From contig NZ_WWCS01000002.1 of NCBI RefSeq assembly GCF_009857535.1, forward strand, positions 62,001 through 126,000: a stretch of 64,000 nucleotides of DNA, in the 5' to 3' direction. Origin of the DNA: Duganella margarita (lineage in GTDB: Bacteria > Pseudomonadota > Gammaproteobacteria > Burkholderiales > Burkholderiaceae_D). The translations under genes were made by a program, and so were the position numbers. Under the pieces are notes generated by a model, which was given only the letters and a program-made list of their open reading frames with translations, did not search any database and was not told where the DNA came from. Positions 19,703 through 29,225 of this stretch are shown here, in pieces (within the stretch, counting starts at the first letter, position 1; each line of letters opens with the position of its first letter).

Positions 19703-20909
19703 TTTCATCAAGCATACGCGCGAGGGCGAGGAGGCCGATGCGATTCTGCGCGCTTGCGTGCATTGCGGCTTTTGCACGGCAACCTGTCCGACGTATCAGT
19801 TGCTGGGCGATGAACTGGATGGGCCGCGTGGGCGTATCTATCTGATCAAGCAGGTGCTGGAGGGGGAGCCGGTGACGGCCAAGACGCAGCTGCATCTGGA
19901 CCGTTGCCTCACCTGTCGCAACTGCGAGACCACCTGTCCATCCGGTGTGAGGTATGGGCGTTTGCTGGATATCGGACGCAAGGTGGTGGAGGAGCGGGTG
20001 CAGCGTCCGCTGGTGGAGCGGGTCAAGCGCAAGGTGTTGGTGGAGGGCTTGGCGCGTAAGGCGGTCTTCAAGACGGCGTTGCGGGCGGGGCAGGTTTTCC
20101 GGCCGTTGCTGTCGCCGGCGATGCAGGACAAGGTGCCGCGCCAGCAGGCCGCCGGTGTCTGGCCCACGCGTGAGCATGCGCGCAAGATGCTGGTGCTGGA
20201 AGGCTGTGCGCAGCCGGCCCTGGCGCCGGATATCAATGCCGCCGCCGCGCGCGTGCTCGATGCGCTGGGCGTGCAGTTGATCGTGGCGCGGAAGGCGGGA
20301 TGCTGCGGCGCGCTGCGGCATCATATGAATCAGCAGGAGGCGGCGCTGGACGATATGCGGCGCAATATCGATGCGTGGTGGCCATATGTGCAATCCGGTG
20401 CGGTGGAGGCGATTGTGATGACCGCGTCGGGCTGCGGCGTGACGGTGAAGGAGTATGGCCATTTGCTGGCGCATGATCCGGCGTATGCGGACAAGGCGCA
20501 GCGCATCTCGGCGTTGACGCGCGACCTGAGTGAGGTCATGCCGCAGTTTGAGCCGGAACTGGCGCGGCGTGCGACGGCGAAGACGGCTGGGCGCGTGGCC
20601 TATCATCCGCCATGCACGCTGCAGCACGGCCAGCAGATTCGCGGCAAGGTCGAAGGCGTGTTGCGCGCGGTGGGCGTTGATGTGGTGCTGTGTGCGGACA
20701 GCCATCTATGCTGCGGCTCGGCCGGCAGCTACTCGCTATTGCAGCCGGAGTTGTCGCTACAACTGCGCGACCGCAAGCTGGCCAACCTGCACGACACCGG
20801 CGCGGACACCATCGTCTCCGCCAATGTCGGTTGCAGCGCGCATCTGCAATCCGGCACCGACAAGCCGGTGATGCACTGGATAGAACTGATCGACCGCGCC
20901 TTAAATTAA
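19683..20909 (+). CDS. glcF: Glycolate oxidase iron-sulfur subunit GlcF
   Basis: Electron-transfer subunit of glycolate dehydrogenase. Two 4Fe-4S motifs are visible: CVHCGFCTATCP and CLTCRNCETTCP, within the first ~85 residues. Two Cys-rich CCG domains follow (GCCGALRHH and CCGSAGSY). 408 residues, full length. It overlaps glcE by 20 bases and, at the end, the convergent GGDEF-EAL gene by nine bases. Together with glcD and glcE it feeds electrons to the membrane chain. Confidence 0.95.
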   Translation: MQTNLADFIKHTREGEEADAILRACVHCGFCTATCPTYQLLGDELDGPRGRIYLIKQVLEGEPVTAKTQLHLDRCLTCRNCETTCPSGVRYGRLLDIGRKVVEERVQRPLVERVKRKVLVEGLARKAVFKTALRAGQVFRPLLSPAMQDKVPRQQAAGVWPTREHARKMLVLEGCAQPALAPDINAAAARVLDALGVQLIVARKAGCCGALRHHMNQQEAALDDMRRNIDAWWPYVQSGAVEAIVMTASGCGVTVKEYGHLLAHDPAYADKAQRISALTRDLSEVMPQFEPELARRATAKTAGRVAYHPPCTLQHGQQIRGKVEGVLRAVGVDVVLCADSHLCCGSAGSYSLLQPELSLQLRDRKLANLHDTGADTIVSANVGCSAHLQSGTDKPVMHWIELIDRALN

Positions 20910-23480
20910 CGCCAGCTGCGACCCGCCGCCCGCCGGGTCCGCGTGCAGGCTGACGATCGGCGGCAAGCTGGCTGCAGCCTGCCACACCGCAGCTGCGGTG
21001 TCAAAGCTGCCTACCCACGCCAGCACATCATCCGCCGGCATCGGCCGCGCAATGCCATAACCCTGCACCAGATCGCAGCCGAGGCGCATCAGCATGGCGC
21101 CATGCTCGATGGTCTCCACGCCCTCCGCAATCACGCCCAGGCCGAACGAGCGCGCCAGCCCGATCACCGCGCTGACCAGATGCAGGTCATCCCGGTCCAC
21201 CAGCATATTGCGCACGAAGCTCTGATCGATTTTCAGCACATCGGCCGGCAGCCGCTTCAGGTAGGACATCGACGAATAGCCGGTGCCGAAATCATCCAGC
21301 GCAAAGCTGATGCCCAGCGCCTGGCACGCCAGCATGATGCTGCGTACGTGGGCGATGTCGCTCAGCGCCGACGACTCCAGGATCTCCAGCTCCAGCATAT
21401 GCGGCGGCACGTCCGGGAATTCGGCCAGGATCTCTGTCAGCCGCTCGACGAAATCGTGACGCTGGAAATGGCGCGCCGCGATGTTCACGGAAATCACCCA
21501 GTCGGCATCGAACGAGCGCCACGACTCCAGCTGCCGCAAGGCCTCGCGCAGCACCCACTCGCCGATATCGACAATGACATCGCTGTGCTCCACGATCGGC
21601 AGGAAGTCGCCCGGCGAGATGATGCCGCGCAGCGGATGCTGCCAGCGCAGCAGCGCTTCCATGCCGACGATGCGGCCTTTGCGCATATCCAGCTTGGGCT
21701 GATAGAACAGTACCAGTTCATTGTCGTGCACCGCCGCCCGCACTTCGGTGCGGCGGTTGTGGTGGGTGCGGACCTGCTCATCGAGGTCGGCGTCAAAGAA
21801 GTGATGGCGATTGCGTCCTGTGATCTTGGCCTGGTACAGCGCCTGATCGGCATGCCGCAGCAGGTTGTCGGCGCTGATGTCGTTGCCGGTATAGACCGCG
21901 ATGCCGACGCTGGCCGACATGCTGACCGCCTTGCCGCTACAGACGTAATCGCGCGCCAGGGCCGCCATCAGTTTGCTCATGGCGTAGTCGATGGCGGCGC
22001 GGTCGTTCAGTTCCGGCAGCAGCAGCACGAATTCGTCGCCGCCCAGGCGCGCCACGTAGTGACGCTGGCCGGCAAAGTCGTGCAGGCGGCTGGCGGCCTG
22101 CTTCAAGACTTCGTCGCCCACCGCCTGGCCCATGGTCTGGTTCACGTGCTGGAAGTGATCGAGGTCGAACAGGCACACGGCCAGCAGGTAGTTGTGCTCA
22201 CGCGCGCGCTGCACCTCCTGCTCGAAACGCAGCGCCAGCGCGGCGCGGTTGGGCAGGCCGGTCAGGATGTCGTGATTGCTCTGCCACGAAATCTGCTGCA
22301 TCAGCTGGCGGCGTTCGGTCACGTCGCGGAACACCAGCACTGACCCTTGCACCTCGCCTTGCGGCGTGCGGATGGCGTTGGCGGTATATTCCACGGTGCT
22401 GGTCTGGCCGACGCGGTTGCGCAGGCTCTGGTTGCCGACCTTGACCACTTCGCCGCCGGCGTAGATCTGCTTCATCGCCTTCAGCAGCGAATGCTGGCCG
22501 AAGTTATTCGCCAACACAAACACCTGGTGCAGCTCCATGCCGCGCGCGCGCGACTCGGGCCAGCCGGTCAGCTGCTGCGCCACTTCGTTGATGGTGTCGA
22601 TCTTGCCGTGCAAATCGGTGGTGATGACGGCGTCGCCGATCGACGCCAGCGTCACTTCGATGCGGTCCTTCTCCACTTGCAGCTGCTGCTGCGCCAGCAG
22701 GGTGCGGGTCAGCTGCGCGCTCAGGTCATTCTGGCTTTGCTGCAGCTTGTGCACCAGCGCCTGCACGCGCTGGGCCATGTTGTTGAAGGTGGAGGCCAGC
22801 ATGCGTCCCTCCAGCGTGCCGCGCACCGGCAGGCGCACGTCGTGGTCGCCGGCCTGGAAGCGGTTGGTGGCGTCGGCCAGGCGGCGCAACATGCGCTTGT
22901 TGGCGAAGATGATGATGCCCAGCAGGGTGTAGATGATGGCCACGTTGAGCGCCGAGATCACGGCCTGCTGATGGACGTTGCGCCAGACGCCGTTCAGCGG
23001 CTGGACCGGCTCGAAATCCAGCATCAGCGTGGCGTCGCCGACGGCCAGCGTGCGGCTGTTATGGACGATAGGGCTGAGCAGCGTGAACCAGGCCGGATAT
23101 TCCGGCGCCGCATGCGCGCTGCGCAACGCTTCCAGATGGCCCCCCGGATAGTCGAGCCGCGCGGCGTCGAGGTCGGCGTTGAGCAGCAGCGCCGAGGACA
23201 AGGTCGCATCGATGCCGGCGCGGTCGGGCGCCGCCAGCGCCGGCAGCAGCGCCTTGCTCAAATGCGCGGCCAGCTCATCGGCATCATGCTGATAGCGCGC
23301 GTTGGCGTAGGTGGTCTCGGACTCCAGCATCAGGTGATACCGTATGCCCACCACCATCGCGATGATCAGGAAGATGGGCAGGAACAGCCTGGAGTACATC
23401 CCCATCCGCAGCCAGGGTGACAGGATTTTTCCCATTAAGGACATAGACGACGGATTCGACAGGAAACGACCAAAATTCAT
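20901..23480 (-). CDS. Membrane PAS-GGDEF-EAL cyclic-di-GMP enzyme
   Basis: 859 residues. A transmembrane helix at about 30-46, a periplasmic domain of ~110 residues, a second helix near 175-195, a HAMP-like segment, a PAS domain (IGDAVITTDLHGKIDTINEVAQQLTG), then GGDEF and EAL domains. The diguanylate cyclase motif is intact (RLGGDEF, near 478). The phosphodiesterase motif is also intact (EALLRWQHP near 607, DDFGTGYSSMSYL later), so both making and breaking of c-di-GMP are possible. The periplasmic part implies an extracytoplasmic signal. It precedes the gpx-pilU-pilT genes on the same strand order but is separate. Confidence 0.92.
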   Translation of the reverse strand: MNFGRFLSNPSSMSLMGKILSPWLRMGMYSRLFLPIFLIIAMVVGIRYHLMLESETTYANARYQHDADELAAHLSKALLPALAAPDRAGIDATLSSALLLNADLDAARLDYPGGHLEALRSAHAAPEYPAWFTLLSPIVHNSRTLAVGDATLMLDFEPVQPLNGVWRNVHQQAVISALNVAIIYTLLGIIIFANKRMLRRLADATNRFQAGDHDVRLPVRGTLEGRMLASTFNNMAQRVQALVHKLQQSQNDLSAQLTRTLLAQQQLQVEKDRIEVTLASIGDAVITTDLHGKIDTINEVAQQLTGWPESRARGMELHQVFVLANNFGQHSLLKAMKQIYAGGEVVKVGNQSLRNRVGQTSTVEYTANAIRTPQGEVQGSVLVFRDVTERRQLMQQISWQSNHDILTGLPNRAALALRFEQEVQRAREHNYLLAVCLFDLDHFQHVNQTMGQAVGDEVLKQAASRLHDFAGQRHYVARLGGDEFVLLLPELNDRAAIDYAMSKLMAALARDYVCSGKAVSMSASVGIAVYTGNDISADNLLRHADQALYQAKITGRNRHHFFDADLDEQVRTHHNRRTEVRAAVHDNELVLFYQPKLDMRKGRIVGMEALLRWQHPLRGIISPGDFLPIVEHSDVIVDIGEWVLREALRQLESWRSFDADWVISVNIAARHFQRHDFVERLTEILAEFPDVPPHMLELEILESSALSDIAHVRSIMLACQALGISFALDDFGTGYSSMSYLKRLPADVLKIDQSFVRNMLVDRDDLHLVSAVIGLARSFGLGVIAEGVETIEHGAMLMRLGCDLVQGYGIARPMPADDVLAWVGSFDTAAAVWQAAASLPPIVSLHADPAGGGSQLALI

Positions 23481-23566
23481 TATTACCTAAAAGTTAAGCT
23501 CTGACACGTTTTTTCGGAAAACGTTTTCGGCATTTAACCTTTGTACTGGACATTTTGTTGTCGAGA

Positions 23567-24052
23567 TCACTCAGCAAGCAGCTTTTCGATGTCAGCGATC
23601 AGCTCTTCCGGCTTGGTGGTCGGGGCGTAGCGGTTGTAGACGGTGCCATCCTTGCGAATCAGAAACTTTGTAAAATTCCACTTGATGCCTTCGGTGCCCA
23701 GGATGCCGGGCGCATCCTTCTTGAGTTTCTGGAACAGCGGGTGGGCATGTTCGCCGTTGACGTCGATCTTGGCGAACAGCGGGAAAGTGACGCCGTAGTT
23801 CTTCTCGCAGAAGGCGCCGATTTCGTCGGCCGCGCCCGGTTCCTGTGCGCCGAACTGGTTGCACGGGAAGCCCAGCACTTCGACCCCCTTGTCCTTGAAT
23901 TGCTGGTAGACCGCTTCCAGTCCCTTGTATTGCGGCGTGAAGCCGCACTTGCTGGCGGTGTTGACGATCAGCAGCACCTTGCCCTTGTACTGGGCCAGGT
24001 CGACCGGCTGGCCGCTCAGGCTGTCGGCGGAGAGATCGAAAATCGTGTTCAT
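23567..24052 (-). CDS. Glutathione peroxidase family protein (Cys form)
   Basis: 161-residue thiol peroxidase of the glutathione peroxidase family, reducing hydroperoxides with thioredoxin or glutathione. The active site is NTASKCGFTPQ with Cys36 in place of selenocysteine. GFPCNQFGAQEPG and KWNFTKFLI supply the Gln and Trp/Asn of the catalytic tetrad. The ATG at 24052 shares its A with the pilU stop (TAATG), so it is translationally coupled to pilT-pilU. The frame is open further upstream, antisense-like within pilU, and was not used. Confidence 0.93.
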   Translation of the reverse strand: MNTIFDLSADSLSGQPVDLAQYKGKVLLIVNTASKCGFTPQYKGLEAVYQQFKDKGVEVLGFPCNQFGAQEPGAADEIGAFCEKNYGVTFPLFAKIDVNGEHAHPLFQKLKKDAPGILGTEGIKWNFTKFLIRKDGTVYNRYAPTTKPEELIADIEKLLAE

Positions 24053-25188
24053 TAAATGAGTCCCAAATGTTCGGTGCCGGCCGACAGGTCGCGGTTTTTC
24101 GCGGCCTTGCCTTCCAGCTTGATGGTCAGGCGCAGGTCGTTGACGGAGTCGGCGTTGCGCAGCGCGTCCTCGTAGGTGATCAGGTCGGCTTCGTGCAGGT
24201 CGAACAGCGACTGGTCGAAGGTCTGCATGCCCAGTTCGCGCGACTTCTTCATCAGCTCCTTGATCTCGTGCACCTCGCCCTTGAAGATCAGGTCCGAGAT
24301 CAGCGGCGAGTTGAGCATGATTTCGATGGCCACCGCGCGGCCCTTGGATTCCTTCTTCGGAATCAGGCGCTGCGAAATCATGCCCTTCAGGTTCAGCGAC
24401 AAATCCATCAGCAATTGCTGGCGGCGTTCCTCGGGGAAGAAGTTGATGATGCGGTCGAGCGCCTGGTTGGCGCTGTTGGCGTGCAAGGTGGCCAGGCACA
24501 GGTGGCCGGTTTCGGCGAAGGCGATGGCGTGGTCCATGGTTTCGCGGTCGCGGATCTCGCCGATCTGGATCACGTCCGGCGCCTGGCGCAGCGTGTTCTT
24601 CAGCGCCACCGCCCAGTCGTCGGTGTCGACCCCGACCTCGCGCTGGGTGACGATGCAGTTCTTGTGCGGGTGAACGAACTCGACCGGATCTTCGATGGTG
24701 ATGATGTGGCCGTAGCTGTGTTCATTGCGGTAGCCGACCATGGCGGCCAGCGTGGTGGACTTGCCGGAACCGGTGGCGCCGACCATGATCACCAGGCCGC
24801 GCTTGGCCATCACCACGTCCTTCAGCACCTCGGGCAGGCCGAGCTCTTCCAGCTTGGGGATGTCGGAGTTGATGGTCCGCAGCACCATGCCGACCGCGCC
24901 CATCTGTACGAAGGCGGAGACGCGGAAGCGGCCGATGTCGCCGGGGCTGATGGCGAAGTTGGCTTCCTTGGTCAGCTCGAAGCCGGCGGCCTGCTTGTCG
25001 TTCATGATGGCGCGGGCCAGATCGAGCGTATGGGCGGCGGTCAGCGGCTGGGCCGACACCGGCGTCATCTTGCCGTCGATCTTGACGGCCGGCGGAAAGC
25101 CGGCGGTGATGAACAGGTCCGAGCCCTTCTTGGCCAGCATCAGGCGCAGCAAGTCGAACATGAATTTTGAGGCCTGATCGCGTTCCAT
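24052..25188 (-). CDS. pilU: Type IV pilus retraction ATPase PilU
   Basis: Hexameric secretion-type ATPase that assists pilus retraction and twitching. Walker A GATGSGKST spans 137-145. The Asp box (IITIEDPVEFVH), Walker B (IQIGEIRD) and His box (ATLHANSANQALDR) follow. The N-terminal GSDLFITAGFPPAVKIDG is PilU-like. 378 residues. It is 12 bases downstream of pilT and upstream of the gpx gene. Confidence 0.94.
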   Translation of the reverse strand: MERDQASKFMFDLLRLMLAKKGSDLFITAGFPPAVKIDGKMTPVSAQPLTAAHTLDLARAIMNDKQAAGFELTKEANFAISPGDIGRFRVSAFVQMGAVGMVLRTINSDIPKLEELGLPEVLKDVVMAKRGLVIMVGATGSGKSTTLAAMVGYRNEHSYGHIITIEDPVEFVHPHKNCIVTQREVGVDTDDWAVALKNTLRQAPDVIQIGEIRDRETMDHAIAFAETGHLCLATLHANSANQALDRIINFFPEERRQQLLMDLSLNLKGMISQRLIPKKESKGRAVAIEIMLNSPLISDLIFKGEVHEIKELMKKSRELGMQTFDQSLFDLHEADLITYEDALRNADSVNDLRLTIKLEGKAAKNRDLSAGTEHLGLI

Positions 25189-25200
25189 TCTGTGCTTTCT

Positions 25201-26244
25201 TTAACCGGGGAAGTTGTCGGGTGACTTGGCGGCGCTGCGGGCGGCGGCGCCGCTGATGATGTTGCGGCGGACCAGGTCGGTCAGGTTCTGGTCCAGCGTC
25301 TGCATGCCGACGCTGCTGCCGGTCTGGATCGCCGAATACATCTGCGCCACCTTGGCTTCGCGGATCAGGTTGCGGATGGCCGGCGTCGCCACCATGATTT
25401 CGTGCGCCGCCACGCGGCCGGCGCCATCCTTGGTTTTCAACAGCGTCTGCGAAATCACGGCCTGCAGCGATTCCGACAGCATGGCGCGCACCATTTCCTT
25501 TTCATCGGCCGGGAACACGTCGACGATACGGTCAATGGTCTTGGCCGCCGACGAGGTGTGCAGCGTGCCGAACACCAGGTGGCCGGTTTCCGCCGCCGAC
25601 AAGGCCAGGCGGATGGTCTCCAGGTCGCGCAGCTCGCCGACCAGGATGCAGTCCGGGTCTTCCCGCAATGCCGAGCGCAGCGCATTGTTGAACGACAGCG
25701 TGTGCGGTCCCACTTCGCGCTGGTTGATCAGGCATTTCTTGGATTCGTGCACGAACTCGATCGGGTCTTCGATCGTCAGGATGTGGCCGTACTCGTTTTC
25801 GTTGAGGTGGTTGACCATGGCCGCCAGCGTGGTCGACTTGCCGGAGCCGGTCGGCCCGGTCACCAGCACCAGCCCGCGCGGCTTCAGCGCGAATTCGGCG
25901 AAGATCTTGGGCGCGTTCAGGTCTTCCAGGCTGAGGATCTTGGACGGAATGGTGCGCAGCACCGCCGAGGCGCCGCGCTCCTGGTTGTAAGCGTTGACGC
26001 GGAAACGCGCCAGGCCGGGAATCGCGAACGAGAAGTCGACCTCCAGCATTTCCTCGTAGGCCTTGCGCTGCGAGTCGTTCATGATGTCATAGATCATGCC
26101 GTGCACGTCCTTGTGCTCCAGCGGCGGCAGGTTGATGCGGCGCACGTCGCCGTGCACCCGTATCATCGGCGGCAGCCCGGCGGACAGGTGCAAGTCCGAA
26201 GCCTTGTTCTTGACGGAGAATGCGAGTAGTTCGGAGATGTCCAT
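25201..26244 (-). CDS. pilT: Type IV pilus retraction ATPase PilT
   Basis: Main retraction motor of type IV pili. 347 residues with ASDLHLSAGLPPMIRVHG at the N terminus, Walker A GPTGSGKST at 130-138, ILTIEDPIEFVH, Walker B ILVGELRD, GTLHTSSAAKTIDRIVDVFP and a C-terminal AIRNLIRE helix, the retraction motif region of PilT. First gene of pilT-pilU-gpx. It diverges from the YggS gene with 59 bases between starts, the common order in betaproteobacteria. Confidence 0.96.
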   Translation of the reverse strand: MDISELLAFSVKNKASDLHLSAGLPPMIRVHGDVRRINLPPLEHKDVHGMIYDIMNDSQRKAYEEMLEVDFSFAIPGLARFRVNAYNQERGASAVLRTIPSKILSLEDLNAPKIFAEFALKPRGLVLVTGPTGSGKSTTLAAMVNHLNENEYGHILTIEDPIEFVHESKKCLINQREVGPHTLSFNNALRSALREDPDCILVGELRDLETIRLALSAAETGHLVFGTLHTSSAAKTIDRIVDVFPADEKEMVRAMLSESLQAVISQTLLKTKDGAGRVAAHEIMVATPAIRNLIREAKVAQMYSAIQTGSSVGMQTLDQNLTDLVRRNIISGAAARSAAKSPDNFPG

Positions 26245-26303
26245 TTATAATCCCTGTGCCCAGACGTCTATCTAGCTGTTTTAACGGTCCTTACTCATTG
26301 ATT

Positions 26304-27017
26304 ATGTCCCCGATCCGCCAGAACTTGCAAGCCATCACCGCGACAATTGTTGCCACTTCCCAAGAATCGGGCCGTCCGCCGGACGCCGTGCAGCTGCTGG
26401 CGGTGTCCAAGACGTTTGGGCCGGAGGCGGTGCTGGAGGCGGTTGCGGCCGGCCAGCGCGCGTTCGGCGAGAACTATCTGCAAGAGGGCGTGGACAAGAT
26501 CCTCGCCGTGCAGCAGGCCCTGGGGGACAGCGGGCCGGCGCTGGAGTGGCATTTCATCGGCCCGATCCAGAGCAACAAGACGCGGCCGATTGCCGAGCAC
26601 TTCGCCTGGGTCCACACGGTCGAGCGCGAAAAGATCGCGCAGCGGCTGTCCGAACAGCGGCCGGCCGGGCTGGCGCCGCTGCAGATTTGTTTGCAAGTGA
26701 ATATCAGCGGCGAGGCCAGCAAAAGCGGCGTCGCCCCGCAGGACGTGGCGGCGCTGGCCCACAAGGTCGCCGCGCTGCCCAACCTGACCCTGCGCGGCCT
26801 GATGGCGATCCCCGAGCCGGCCGAGGACTTTGACCAGCAGCGCGCGGCCTTCGCCCAGCTGCGGACTGTATATGACCAACTGCGCGCCGACGGGCTGGCG
26901 CTCGACACGCTGTCGATGGGCATGTCGGCCGACCTGCGGGCCGCGATTGTCGAGGGCGCCACGATCGTACGCGTGGGCAGCGCGATTTTTGGCGCGCGCC
27001 ATTACAACAAGGCTTGA
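26304..27017 (+). CDS. YggS-family pyridoxal phosphate homeostasis protein
   Basis: 237-residue PLP-binding TIM-barrel protein (PLPBP/COG0325) that buffers free pyridoxal phosphate and affects amino-acid pools; no catalytic activity is known. LLAVSKTFGP holds the PLP lysine (Lys36). FGENYLQE, WHFIGPIQSNK and LSMGMSADLRAAI (phosphate site) are all present. ATG at 26304 gives the standard start; an upstream in-frame ATG lies within divergent pilT. Three bases separate it from proC, its usual partner. Confidence 0.94.
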   Translation: MSPIRQNLQAITATIVATSQESGRPPDAVQLLAVSKTFGPEAVLEAVAAGQRAFGENYLQEGVDKILAVQQALGDSGPALEWHFIGPIQSNKTRPIAEHFAWVHTVEREKIAQRLSEQRPAGLAPLQICLQVNISGEASKSGVAPQDVAALAHKVAALPNLTLRGLMAIPEPAEDFDQQRAAFAQLRTVYDQLRADGLALDTLSMGMSADLRAAIVEGATIVRVGSAIFGARHYNKA

Positions 27018-27020
27018 ATC

Positions 27021-27842
27021 ATGAAAATTGCATTTATCGGCGGCGGCAATATGGCCGCGGCCCTGATCGCCGGCCTGGCGAATAAACTGACCGCCGGCGC
27101 CAACATCCACGTGGCGGACCCGAACGCGGACGCGCTGGCGCGGCTGCACCAGCAGTACGGCGTGACCACTGCCGCCGCAACCGGTGCAGCGGTCGGCGCG
27201 GCGGATGTGATCGTGCTGGCGGTCAAACCGCAAAGCATGCGCGAAGTGGCGGCGCAGCTGCTGCCGTTCCTCGATGCGGCGCGGCCGCCGCTGATCGTGT
27301 CGATCGCGGCCGGCATCCGCGGCGCCGACCTGTCGCGCTGGCTCGGCGGCCATGGCGCCATCGTGCGCTGCATGCCGAACACGCCGGCGCTGATCGGCCA
27401 GGGCATCACCGGCATGGTGGCCATGCCGGGCGTCAGCGCCGAGCAGACCAAGGCCGCCGACGACATCCTGCGCGCAGTCGGCCCGACCGTGTGGCTGGAT
27501 GATGAAAGCAAGATCGATGCGGTGACGGCGGTCTCCGGCAGCGGCCCGGCCTATGTGTTCTACTTCATCGAAGCGATGCAGCAGGCGGCCGAGGAAATGG
27601 GCCTGAGCGCGGAGCAGGGCAAGCAGCTGGCGCTGGCCACCTTTACCGGCGCGGCCCAGCTGGCGCTGCAATCGAGCGAACCGGTGTCGCTGCTGCGCGA
27701 GCGGGTCACGTCGAAAGGCGGCACCACCTACGCCGCGCTGACCAGCATGGAACGCAGCGGCATCAAAGCATCCATCATCAGCGCCATGAAAGCCGCCGCC
27801 GCCCGCGGCAAGGAGCTGGGCGACGAGCTGGGCAGCGTGTGA
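27021..27842 (+). CDS. proC: Pyrroline-5-carboxylate reductase
   Basis: Last step of proline synthesis: NAD(P)H reduction of 1-pyrroline-5-carboxylate. The Rossmann motif FIGGGNMAAALI starts at residue 4. VKPQSM, the family signature in the region after residue 240 (LRERVTSKGGTTYAAL) and SGSGPAYVFYFIEAM are all present. 273 residues, full length. Directly follows the yggS-type gene. Confidence 0.96.
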   Translation: MKIAFIGGGNMAAALIAGLANKLTAGANIHVADPNADALARLHQQYGVTTAAATGAAVGAADVIVLAVKPQSMREVAAQLLPFLDAARPPLIVSIAAGIRGADLSRWLGGHGAIVRCMPNTPALIGQGITGMVAMPGVSAEQTKAADDILRAVGPTVWLDDESKIDAVTAVSGSGPAYVFYFIEAMQQAAEEMGLSAEQGKQLALATFTGAAQLALQSSEPVSLLRERVTSKGGTTYAALTSMERSGIKASIISAMKAAAARGKELGDELGSV

Positions 27843-27884
27843 TCGGCTGTCCGGCCACCGCGCGCGACGGCGCGGCGTCCGGAA

Positions 27885-28220
27885 TTATTTACGGCTGAGC
27901 AGCACGCCGACCAGCAGGCCGATGGTGGCGCCGACGGTGACGGCCTTCCATGGATTGTCGCGCACGTAGACGTTGACGCTGTCGGCGGCGTCACGGCTGT
28001 GGGCGAGGATGCTGTCTTCCAGCTTGCGCAGGTCGCTGATGGCGGTGCGCAGCGTGTCGTCGAAGCGGATGCGGGCGGCGGAGGCGGCTTCGCTGACGTC
28101 GTCGGCGCTGTCCTCCAGCCATTTCTCGGCTTCGTTGATGGAGCTTTTCAGGCCGTCGATCAGCTGGTCGCGGGCGGTGGCGCTGGCGGACTGGCTGTCT
28201 GCAATGTCGTTCTGACTCAT
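27885..28220 (-). CDS. DUF883 (ElaB/YqjD-type) membrane-anchored protein
   Basis: 111 residues: a long acidic helical region (about 15-85) followed by DNPWKAVTVGATIGLLVGVLLSRK, the glycine-rich single transmembrane tail that defines ElaB/YqjD proteins. E. coli relatives bind ribosomes and the inner membrane in stationary phase; whether this one does is inference. Convergent with proC. The true start is ATG 28220, although the frame remains open upstream antisense to other sequence. Confidence 0.88.
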   Translation of the reverse strand: MSQNDIADSQSASATARDQLIDGLKSSINEAEKWLEDSADDVSEAASAARIRFDDTLRTAISDLRKLEDSILAHSRDAADSVNVYVRDNPWKAVTVGATIGLLVGVLLSRK

Positions 28221-28315
28221 GGTGACCTCGTCTGTGTGTGCTGGTGGGAAAAGAGAACCAGTGTAAGTATCGGCCAAGTCACCACTTTGCGTGCGCTCAA
28301 TTGACGCTGTGAAGC

Positions 28316-29170
28316 CTAGCGCAGCGCGTAATCCAGCGCCACGCCGGCAAACACGGCGCCGCCCAGCCAGTTGTTGTGGCGGAAGGCGTAGAAGCAGGGA
28401 TCGCGTTCGCGGTTGCGGATCAGCGTGTAGTGATAGCAGGCCATGCCGGCCGCCACCGCCAGCCCGGCCACGAACCACAGGCGCAGGCCCAGTTGCCAGC
28501 CGCACACCAGCAGAATCGCCAGGTGCAGCGCGTAGCACACCATGATGATGGCGACGTCGTAGCGGCCGAAGGTGATCGCCGAGGTCTTGATGCCGATCTT
28601 CAGGTCGTCGTCGCGGTCGACCATGGCGTATTCGGTGTCGTAGGCCAGGGTCCAGAACACGTTGCCGATGAGCAGCAGCCAGGCCACCGGCGGCACGTGG
28701 TTCTGGATCGCCGCGAACGCCATCGGGATACCGAAGCCAAAGGCGATGCCGAGGTAAGCCTGCGGAATCGCGAAGAAGCGCTTGAAGTAGGGATAGGTGC
28801 CGGCCAGAATTGCCGCCACCACCGACAGCTGCCTGGTCAGCGCATTCAGCGGCAGGATCAGGCAGAAGGCGACCAAGGTCAGCACTACGGCGATTGCCAC
28901 TGCTTCCTTGCCGCTGACGCGGCCGCTGGTGATCGGGCGCTGCGCCGTGCGCTTGACGAATTTGTCGATGTCCTGGTCGGCGTAGTCGTTGATGGCGCAC
29001 CCGGCCGAGCGCATCAGGAAGGTGCCGAGGATGAAGATCAGCAGCAGGTGCCAGTCCGGCACGCCGCCGCTGGCCAGCCACATCGCGATCAGCGTCGGCC
29101 ACAGCAGCAGCACGGTGCCGATCGGTTTGTCCATCCGGATCAGACGAAGGTAGAGCCCCAGCTTGTTCAT
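28316..29170 (-). CDS. ubiA: 4-hydroxybenzoate polyprenyltransferase
   Basis: Membrane enzyme that attaches the polyprenyl chain to 4-hydroxybenzoate in ubiquinone synthesis. Both Asp-rich motifs are visible: [12 protein letters not shown] and [19 protein letters not shown]. Seven to nine hydrophobic helices are spread over 284 residues. It lies next to oxyR on the same strand, a gene order also known in other betaproteobacteria. Confidence 0.94.
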   Translation of the reverse strand: MNKLGLYLRLIRMDKPIGTVLLLWPTLIAMWLASGGVPDWHLLLIFILGTFLMRSAGCAINDYADQDIDKFVKRTAQRPITSGRVSGKEAVAIAVVLTLVAFCLILPLNALTRQLSVVAAILAGTYPYFKRFFAIPQAYLGIAFGFGIPMAFAAIQNHVPPVAWLLLIGNVFWTLAYDTEYAMVDRDDDLKIGIKTSAITFGRYDVAIIMVCYALHLAILLVCGWQLGLRLWFVAGLAVAAGMACYHYTLIRNRERDPCFYAFRHNNWLGGAVFAGVALDYALR

Positions 29171-29225
29171 ATGTCACTTCGGGTAACAGGAAAGCGGTGA
29201 TTATCGCAAATCCTGGCGCCCGGCG

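Noticed and set aside
24053..24499. Upstream extension of the glutathione peroxidase frame
   Set aside because: It runs within pilU in another frame; the ATG at 24052 gives the family N terminus.
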